11,102 nt of DNA from Clostridia bacterium (GTDB lineage: Bacteria; Bacillota; Clostridia; Oscillospirales; SIG627). The DNA is taken from the NCBI GenBank assembly GCA_017408325.1, contig JAFQUW010000171.1:1-11102 (forward strand), written 5' to 3'. The notes beneath the pieces are model-generated. The model saw only the letters and a list, made by a program, of their open reading frames with translations, did not search any database and was not told the DNA's origin. Shown in pieces: positions 6,395 to 11,102 of the stretch. The position numbers and the translations under genes were made by a program. Within the stretch, counting starts at the first letter, position 1. Each line of letters starts with the position of its first letter.

Positions 6395-6652
6395 TCAATT
6401 TTTGTTCTGCGTGGCGACGACGAGGCGGTCGAGGGTTGCCATCATGGCACAGCCGCGCACATTGAGACGCGCCTTCAGCGTGCCCTCCGTCGCGTCAAAG
6501 CCTGCGTGCACGATGGCGGAGTTTGCCTTCGTCGCCCCCGTGGCAACGTCGTTTTTCGCCTCGAGGATGCAGAGCTTCAGGTCGTATTTCGACAATGTGC
6601 GTGCGACGAGCGCACCGGTTACGCCGGCGCCGATGACAACTACGTCAAACAT
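6395..6652 (-). pseudogene. 5' remnant of a GlpA-type FAD-dependent oxidoreductase
   Basis: Only 85 codons remain of an enzyme that is normally roughly 400-500 aa. The start MFDVVVIGAGVTGALVARTL is the classical FAD-binding Rossmann motif (GxGxxG at 8-13). It continues with LEAKNDVATGATKANSAIVHAGFD, the hallmark of glycerol-3-phosphate dehydrogenase/L-2-hydroxyglutarate oxidase-like flavoproteins of Clostridia. After GCAMMATL the match breaks: the next residues DRLVVATQNKN appear to skip family sequence and then hit a stop. No further piece of the enzyme is seen downstream, where GH43 begins 17 bp later. The substrate and most of the FAD domain are missing, so a working enzyme is not expected. 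The start codon and a plausible AGAGAG ribosome site survive, so the fragment may still be translated as a leader for GH43. I see a deletion as the likeliest cause; an assembly error is the alternative. Confidence 0.8.
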
Positions 6653-6691
6653 TGTATATCTCTCTTTTCATTTTGGTTGTTTTACCCGCCC

Positions 6692-6720
6692 ATTCTACCA
6701 CAGTCTTTTGGAAAAGGAAA
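6692..6720 (-). promoter_or_regulatory. Candidate promoter of the oxidoreductase remnant and GH43
   Basis: On the minus strand TAGAAT (6692-6697) carries an upstream TG (extended -10), with a poor -35 (TTTCCT, 6715-6720) at 17 bp. It would place the transcript start about 30 bases before the remnant's ATG, and GH43 has no better promoter of its own. Confidence 0.35.
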
Positions 6721-6782
6721 CCGAAAAAACGCCGAAAACCGCGCGCGGATCGCTTTTTCGGGCGGCGGGCGACCGTTTTTGT

Positions 6783-9110
6783 TTAATCGAGCTTCAGGAT
6801 CATCTGCAGGATCCTCCGCGCACAGGCCTCGAGGTGTGCGCGCCGGAGCGTTCCGGCTTCCAGGGCCGCCTTCAGGCGATACGGCTTGCCCGAGGGCATC
6901 GTGAGGTCGCACTGATTTAAGACGCTGTCCTCCTGGTTGCAGGGGGTTCCCCAGTCGGTGGTCAGCATCCCGTCAAAGCCCCATTCGTCGCGCAGGATGC
7001 CGACGAGTTGTTCGTAGCTGTTGCAGCATCTTCTGCCGTTTAGGATGTTGTAGCTGCACATGACCGTCCACGGTTGGCTCTCTCTGACGCAGATCTCAAA
7101 GCCGCGCAGATAGATCTCGCGCAGGGCGCGCTCGGAGACGCGGCTGTCGCACAGAGTGCGGTTCGTTTCCTTGTTGTTGCAGGCGAAGTGCTTTGCCGAG
7201 GCGGCGACGTGCACGCTCTGGATGCCGTTGACCTCGGCGGCGGCAAGTTTGCCGGAGAGGAGCGGATCCTCGCTGAAGTACTCAAAGTTTCTGCCGCAGA
7301 TGGGGTTGCGGTGGATGTTGAGCGCAGGGGCGAGCCAGACGCCAAACCCGTTTTCCTTGACCTCCAGCGCGGCGGCGCGACCGAAGCGGTAGACGAGGTC
7401 GGTGTTCCACGTGCAGGCGACCATCGTGGCGCAGGGCCAGGCGGTCGTTTCGATGCCGCTGCCGGGGGAGATGCGAAGCCCGGCAGGTCCGTCTGCCGTC
7501 ATCACGGCAGGGATCCCCAGCCGCTCGATGCCGCCGATGCCGCAGGTGTTGGAGAGTCCGCGGCTCGGAATGCCGCCGACGAGTCCCATCAATTCCTCGT
7601 CGGTCATCTGCGCGAGAAACGCGTCGAGGGGGAGCCTGCCCGACGCCACGTAGCGCAAGGGGAGAGGCTTTTCGGATTCGGGGGCGACGGCAGTGTTCGC
7701 TTCGGGGACGGCGTCGCTGTGATCCAAAACGGGAAACGACGGGAGGGCCTCAAAGGTTCCGTCGGAAAGGAGGCGTTTTTCAAGGGCGTTCGGCGCGCAT
7801 TTTTGCGAAAGCGCGCGCGTGACGCGAAACGCCTCTTTGACCTCGTAGCGAAAATCCGCCGTCTGCAGATCGCGGCAGCTCGTCCCGACGCAAAAGGCGT
7901 ATTCGCCGCCCTCCAATACGTAGGAAGACGCCTGCAGCTTGCCGAGGTCGTCGTAGCTTGCCAGATCCTCCGCCGAAAAGCGGACGGTGACGTCCTCCGC
8001 CTCGCCGGGGGCGAGAAGCGCGGTCTTGTGGAAGCCGACGAGGGAAAGACGGCTCTTGCCGAGCACGCCCTGCGGCGCGGTGCAGTAGACCTGCACGACT
8101 TCTTTTCCTGCCTCCTTTCCGACGTTTTTCACCGTGACGCAGACCTCGATCTGCCCGTCCGTCTCTGACGCAACGGGCTTCGTGAGGGAAAAATCGGTGT
8201 AGGAGAGACCGTAGCCGAAGGGGTAGACGACCTTGTCGCGCGCCTCGGGGAAGGTCTCAAAATAACGGTAGCCGACGAAGATGTCCTCGAAGTAACAGAC
8301 GTAGTCGCGGCTTTCGTGGAAGGAGTCGACAAAGGGGTAGTCGCCGAGCGTTTTGGCGACGGTGTCGGTGAGCTTTCCCGAAGGGTTGACGTCGCCGCAG
8401 AGGACGTCCGCGACGGCGAGTGCGCCGCAGGTACCGCCCTGCCAGGCGAGCAGTGCGGCGTCGATCTTCGGGTTGTTTTCGATCCAGGTCATATCAATGA
8501 TGCCGCCGACGTTGAGCACGACCACGCTGCGGTCGAAGGCGGCGGTGACGTCGCGGACCAGCTCTTCTTCGACCTCCGAGAGCAAAAAGTCGCCTTTTTC
8601 GTTCGTGCGGTCCTGTCCCTCGCCGGAGAAGCGGTGGATCGAGATGACCGCGACGTCGGCGTGCGCCGCGGCGTCGGCAATCAGCTCGCGCGGCACGGCG
8701 ATCTCGGGGAAGAGCTTTTCACTGCTGTAGGTGGCAAGCTGGGGCTTGATAAAGTCGTAGTAATGACGGACGCTCGGCTCGTAGAGAGAGACGGACTCCG
8801 GCTTTGCCAGAAGGCCCTCGTAGAGGTTGTAGGTGTGCTTTGCGAAGACGCGACCGCTTCCGCCGCCGCATTTGACGTAGTCGAGACAGCCGATGCCGAA
8901 CAGGGCGACGGTGGGCTTCTTTTGAAAGGGCAGGACACCGTTGTTTTTCAACAGGACGATCCCTTCCGCGGCGATGGCGCGGGAGAGCGCAAGGTGCGCG
9001 CCGCTTCCGGTGACGCGCGCGCCGCCTTCTCCGATTCCGGTCGTGAGGTTGTATCGGTGGCGAGCCCACTTTTCTTCTTCTACTTTTGCAATTTGACGGG
9101 TGACGTCCAT
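6783..9110 (-). CDS. Glycoside hydrolase family 3 beta-glucosidase with swapped domain order
   Basis: The protein has 775 aa and hydrolyses terminal beta-linked sugars, probably inside the cell since no signal peptide is seen. The domains run in reverse of the usual GH3 order. First comes the alpha/beta sandwich (about 40-300: ALSRAIAAEGIVLLKNNGVLP; RFSGEGQDR with Glu164 as likely acid/base), then a fibronectin-III-like domain (about 320-412). Last is the TIM-barrel domain (about 494-774: VMTADGPAGLR, KH at 640-641, and GMLTTDWG with nucleophile Asp719). This order is known from Ruminococcus albus and Butyrivibrio fibrisolvens beta-glucosidases. The ATG at 9110 has GGGAGG eight bases upstream; the open frame extends 43 codons further but without family sequence. 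It has its own promoter at 9163-9190. No clear terminator follows its stop. The sugar specificity (glucose, xylose or other) is not determined. Confidence 0.95.
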   Translation of the reverse strand: MDVTRQIAKVEEEKWARHRYNLTTGIGEGGARVTGSGAHLALSRAIAAEGIVLLKNNGVLPFQKKPTVALFGIGCLDYVKCGGGSGRVFAKHTYNLYEGLLAKPESVSLYEPSVRHYYDFIKPQLATYSSEKLFPEIAVPRELIADAAAHADVAVISIHRFSGEGQDRTNEKGDFLLSEVEEELVRDVTAAFDRSVVVLNVGGIIDMTWIENNPKIDAALLAWQGGTCGALAVADVLCGDVNPSGKLTDTVAKTLGDYPFVDSFHESRDYVCYFEDIFVGYRYFETFPEARDKVVYPFGYGLSYTDFSLTKPVASETDGQIEVCVTVKNVGKEAGKEVVQVYCTAPQGVLGKSRLSLVGFHKTALLAPGEAEDVTVRFSAEDLASYDDLGKLQASSYVLEGGEYAFCVGTSCRDLQTADFRYEVKEAFRVTRALSQKCAPNALEKRLLSDGTFEALPSFPVLDHSDAVPEANTAVAPESEKPLPLRYVASGRLPLDAFLAQMTDEELMGLVGGIPSRGLSNTCGIGGIERLGIPAVMTADGPAGLRISPGSGIETTAWPCATMVACTWNTDLVYRFGRAAALEVKENGFGVWLAPALNIHRNPICGRNFEYFSEDPLLSGKLAAAEVNGIQSVHVAASAKHFACNNKETNRTLCDSRVSERALREIYLRGFEICVRESQPWTVMCSYNILNGRRCCNSYEQLVGILRDEWGFDGMLTTDWGTPCNQEDSVLNQCDLTMPSGKPYRLKAALEAGTLRRAHLEACARRILQMILKLD

Positions 9111-9162
9111 AGTTGCTTCCTCCCAAAAAACGGGTTGTCCTGCGTTTGTTTGACGCACCTTC

Positions 9163-9190
9163 ATTATAGCAAAACCGCCCGAAAAAGCAA
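9163..9190 (-). promoter_or_regulatory. Promoter of the GH3 gene
   Basis: On the minus strand there is a perfect TATAAT (9163-9168) with TG one base upstream (extended -10) and a weak TTGCTT (9185-9190) at 16 bp. The transcript would start near 9156, giving a leader of about 45 bases. Confidence 0.65.
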
Positions 9191-9242
9191 GCCTGTTTTC
9201 GAGGGTTTTTGCCGCAGACGTCCCGGGGTAAAATTGCACGAA

Positions 9243-9276
9243 AACCGCCGGAAGAGAAGTTTCTCTTCCGGCGGTT
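9243..9276 (-). terminator. Terminator after the SDR gene
   Basis: A perfect inverted repeat with 16-bp arms (9243-9258 and 9261-9276), beginning 11 bases past the SDR stop. Only a short U run follows on the minus strand, but the stem is very strong. It separates the SDR from the GH3 promoter. Confidence 0.8.
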
Positions 9277-9287
9277 GAATGGGCCCG

Positions 9288-10046
9288 TCAGATCGCGGTA
9301 TAGCCTCCGTCGATGGGGAGGATGACGCCCGTGACGTAGGACGCCTCGTCGCTGGCAAGAAAGATCGCGCCTGCGTTGAGCTCGCCCTCCTTGCCGTAGC
9401 GTCCGAGGGGGACGGTCGCCTTCATATAGGCGGTGAACTCCTCGGTCTTCAGCGTCTCCTCGGTCAGCTCCGTGGCGAAATATCCGGGGCAGATCGCGTT
9501 GCAGGTGATGTTGTATTTGGCCAGCTCCGCGGCAACGGCACGGGTGAAGTTGACCACGCCGCCCTTGGACGCGTGATACGCGACCGTGTCGATCGCGGGA
9601 TTGCCCACCAGACCGTACATCGAGGCAATGTTGATGATCCTGCCGTAGGAATGCTTTTTCATAATGTTCGCAAACGCGCGCGTCACGTAGAAGACGCTCG
9701 TCAGATCGGTGGAGAGGGTGAAGTCCCACTCCTCGTCGGTCATTTTGAGCACGCCTGCGTTTGCGGCGGCACCGGCACAGTTGACGAGAACGTCCACCTT
9801 GCCGAATTTTGCTTCCGCCTTTGCGGCGACGGCGTCGACCTCGTCGGACTTCGTCACGTCGCACTTGACGGGAAGGCAACGGACGCCGGTCGCGCGAAGC
9901 TCTTGGGCGAGATTTTCCAATCGTTCGATGCGACGGGCGGTGATGACGAGATCCGCTCCCTGTGCGGCAAAGCCGCGCGCCATCTGCATTCCGAGTCCGG
10001 AGGACGCACCGGTGATGACGACCACTCGATTCTTGAGACTAAACAA
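9288..10046 (-). CDS. Classical SDR-family NAD(P)-dependent oxidoreductase (gluconate 5-dehydrogenase-like)
   Basis: The protein has 252 aa, normal for a classical short-chain dehydrogenase/reductase, which interconverts an alcohol and a ketone using NAD(P)H. The cofactor motif TGASSGLG (12-19) is intact. NCAG (89-92) replaces the more common NNAG. The catalytic Ser142 (NIASMYG) and Tyr157-x3-Lys161 (YHASK) are present. Asp114 (TDLTSVF) sits where many SDRs have a structural/catalytic Asn. The C-terminus ends LPIDGGYTAI, as in sugar-acid and polyol SDRs such as gluconate 5-dehydrogenase, so a sugar-acid substrate is plausible in this context but not proven. The start is TTG at 10046: AGGAG lies eight bases upstream and the next residues (FSLKNRVVVITG) match family N-termini. 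The ATG at 10082 lies within the -10 of the likely promoter and has no ribosome site. It is a single-gene unit with its own terminator. Confidence 0.92.
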   Translation of the reverse strand: MFSLKNRVVVITGASSGLGMQMARGFAAQGADLVITARRIERLENLAQELRATGVRCLPVKCDVTKSDEVDAVAAKAEAKFGKVDVLVNCAGAAANAGVLKMTDEEWDFTLSTDLTSVFYVTRAFANIMKKHSYGRIINIASMYGLVGNPAIDTVAYHASKGGVVNFTRAVAAELAKYNITCNAICPGYFATELTEETLKTEEFTAYMKATVPLGRYGKEGELNAGAIFLASDEASYVTGVILPIDGGYTAI

Positions 10047-10054
10047 AAAAATCA

Positions 10055-10061
10055 CTCCTTT
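10055..10061 (-). promoter_or_regulatory. Ribosome binding site deciding the SDR TTG start
   Basis: AAAGGAG on the minus strand, eight bases before the TTG at 10046-10044. A GTG immediately next to it is too close to be used, and no ATG lies at a suitable distance. Confidence 0.75.
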
Positions 10062-10080
10062 TTGCGTCGGTTGTACGCTC

Positions 10081-10110
10081 ATGATACGAAAGCATACCCC
10101 AAAAAGTCAA
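10081..10110 (-). promoter_or_regulatory. Promoter of the SDR gene
   Basis: On the minus strand there is TTGACT (10105-10110), an 18-bp spacer and TATCAT (10081-10086). The transcript would start near 10074, leaving about 28 bases before the TTG start. Confidence 0.55.
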
Positions 10111-10125
10111 ATCCGATCGAACCGA

Positions 10126-10156
10126 GAAAAAGCGAGGGCATTTCCCTCGCTTTTTC
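10126..10156 (-). terminator. Terminator after the nagB-like gene
   Basis: An inverted repeat with 13-bp arms (10126-10138 and 10144-10156) and a 5-base loop, whose outer part forms an A-tract/U-tract on either side. It begins 9 bases past the nagB-like stop. The symmetric A/T flanks mean it could also stop plus-strand transcripts. Confidence 0.88.
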
Positions 10157-10165
10157 GCGTTGTGT

Positions 10166-10924
10166 TTATTTGTCGAGCAGAGAGCTGCTGTCCGGATCGA
10201 GATAGAGGACGGCGCTTTCGTGGCGGCGCAGAATGGTCGCGGGGCAGTCCACGGTGATCTCGTCGTTCAGGGTGTTTTTGACGGCCTGTGCCTTGGTCTT
10301 GGCAGGGACGATGCAGAACAGATGCTTGCCGGCAAACAGGGTCGGGCAGGTCAGGGTGAGGGCGAAGCGCGGCACGCGGTCGATCGTCGGGAAGCAACCG
10401 TCGTTGACCTGCTGGGTGCGGCACATCTCGTCGAGCTCGACGGCCTTCACGGTCTTGGGATCGTTGAAGTCCGCGACCCACGGGTCGTTGAACGCGATGT
10501 GACCGTTTTCGCCGATGCCCATGACGACGATGTCGGTGGGGTTGTTCTTGAGAAGCTCGGTGTAACGGGCGCACTCGGCGTCGACGTCCTCGGCGGAGCC
10601 GTTCAAGATGTTGACGCTCTTGAAGGGGACGCGGTCAAAGAGGCGCGCACGCAAAAAGTTGCCGAAACCGGCGGCGGCATCTTCCTCGGCGAGACCGATG
10701 TATTCGTCCATATGGAACGCGTTGATACGGGACCACTCGATGTCGTCGTAGGCGATGAGCTGTTCGAGCACCTCGTTCTGAGAGGGGGCGGCGGCAAAGA
10801 TCATATTGATCTCTTCCTTTTCGCCGAGCAGTTCGATGATCTTCGCGCGGATGTCCTCGGCGGCGAGCTGTCCCATTTCGCGGCGGGAGCTTCCGATTTT
10901 CACAAGCAGTAAATCTTTTTTCAT
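10166..10924 (-). CDS. nagB: Glucosamine-6-phosphate deaminase/isomerase (NagB-like subgroup)
   Basis: The protein has 252 aa, NagB-sized. NagB converts glucosamine-6-phosphate to fructose-6-phosphate and ammonia, feeding amino sugars into glycolysis. Seen here: FHMDEYIGL with Asp73 matching the catalytic Asp of NagB, and GIGENGHIAFNDP with His142 matching its ring-opening His. Two positions differ from Escherichia coli NagB: Asn140 replaces Asp141 and Asp147 replaces Glu148. The phosphate-binding loop reads AAAPSQNEV rather than the usual ATGSTP. These features, with the repeated NDP (NDPWVADFNDP) and QQVNDGCF, point to a NagB-like side branch often annotated as glucosamine-6-phosphate isomerase/deaminase or 6-phosphogluconolactonase. 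Exact activity is therefore a family-based guess. The ATG at 10924 has AGGAAGG upstream, preceded by a near-perfect promoter. No nagA is in the window. It is a single-gene unit ending in a strong terminator. Confidence 0.88.
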   Translation of the reverse strand: MKKDLLLVKIGSSRREMGQLAAEDIRAKIIELLGEKEEINMIFAAAPSQNEVLEQLIAYDDIEWSRINAFHMDEYIGLAEEDAAAGFGNFLRARLFDRVPFKSVNILNGSAEDVDAECARYTELLKNNPTDIVVMGIGENGHIAFNDPWVADFNDPKTVKAVELDEMCRTQQVNDGCFPTIDRVPRFALTLTCPTLFAGKHLFCIVPAKTKAQAVKNTLNDEITVDCPATILRRHESAVLYLDPDSSSLLDK

Positions 10925-10982
10925 GGTGCACCTTCCTGGATCCGAACAATGTCGGTTTGTAACGCTTTGTTTCGCGACTTTT

Positions 10983-11011
10983 ATTATACTGTTTGCCGCG
11001 AAAAGTGTCAA
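10983..11011 (-). promoter_or_regulatory. Near-consensus promoter of the nagB-like gene
   Basis: On the minus strand there is TTGACA (11006-11011), exactly 17 bp, and TATAAT (10983-10988), both hexamers perfect. The transcript would start near 10976 with a leader of about 50 bases. Confidence 0.88.
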
Positions 11012-11020
11012 GGGCTATTT

Positions 11021-11029
11021 GGACCACTT
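11021..11029. promoter_or_regulatory. GGACCACTT box upstream of the nagB-like promoter
   Basis: Nine bases that differ at one position from TGACCACTT in the box cluster at 4459-4467, lying just upstream of the -35. As at the operon promoter, a GTGGTC sequence comes before a CCCTTGACA -35 region. One copy can arise by chance, so the regulatory role is a suggestion only. The rest of the sequence to the right edge holds no gene that I can support. Confidence 0.35.
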
Positions 11030-11102
11030 GGTTTTTAAGGAGAAATGTATACACGAAAGCAACAGGGATTGTACGCCGTATAGAGGAATGCGTTATTTTA
11101 GG

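Noticed and set aside
9243..9276. Long perfect inverted repeat as a possible transposon end or regulatory cruciform
   Set aside because: Its place just after the SDR stop and its hairpin shape fit a terminator, and no partner copy is found in the window.
11045..11083. Short plus-strand frame (12 codons) near the right edge with AAGGAG upstream
   Set aside because: The ribosome site is only two bases from the ATG, the frame stops after 12 codons and no motif is present. A divergent gene may begin beyond the window but cannot be supported.
1..11102. CRISPR array, rRNA, tRNA or riboswitch
   Set aside because: No regular repeat-spacer pattern, tRNA-like cloverleaf or recognisable riboswitch core was seen on either strand.

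Overview
The window (11.1 kb, visibly GC-rich apart from one AT-rich island) looks like a chromosomal segment of an anaerobic Firmicute, most likely a Clostridia/Oscillospirales-type gut bacterium. This rests on strong Shine-Dalgarno sites, TTGACA/TATAAT promoters with 17-bp spacing, U-tailed hairpin terminators, a dipeptide/oligopeptide-type ABC operon, and GH3/GH43 glycosidases with a NagB-type protein. The genus cannot be read from the sequence.

Left part (1-4420, all minus strand). One promoter (4392-4420) appears to drive a tight operon. The first gene is an unusual 230-aa protein that joins an integrase-type arm DNA-binding domain to a truncated PglD/NeuD-like Rossmann plus left-handed beta-helix module. 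Its stop codon overlaps the start of a lipoprotein substrate-binding protein (ATGA). Two permeases follow, and the operon ends at the window edge in an ATPase whose Walker A motif is just reached. A hairpin between the binding protein and the first permease probably lowers permease expression.

Middle (4360-5500). A 424-bp divergent intergenic region holds four copies of a TGACCA/TGGTCA box (three direct with 20- and 32-bp spacing, one inverted), one of them inside the operon promoter. A plus-strand, AT-rich gene for a PH-like plus SHOCT-tail protein follows. It ends at a bidirectional terminator and looks like an import.

Right part (5500-11102, all minus strand). These are carbohydrate genes: a GH43 glycosidase, a broken 5' remnant of a GlpA-type FAD oxidoreductase just upstream of it, a GH3 beta-glucosidase with swapped domain order, a classical SDR dehydrogenase that starts at TTG, and a NagB-like glucosamine-6-phosphate deaminase/isomerase. 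GH3, the SDR and NagB each have a plausible promoter of their own, and the SDR and NagB genes have clear terminators. Together they suggest cytoplasmic processing of imported oligosaccharides and amino sugars.

The most unusual element is the arm-domain/PglD-like fusion at the head of the transporter operon. It lacks the usual catalytic histidine and sits below a repeat array. I propose, as inference only, that it is a ligand-sensing DNA-binding autoregulator rather than an enzyme. A related box lies upstream of the nagB-like promoter.
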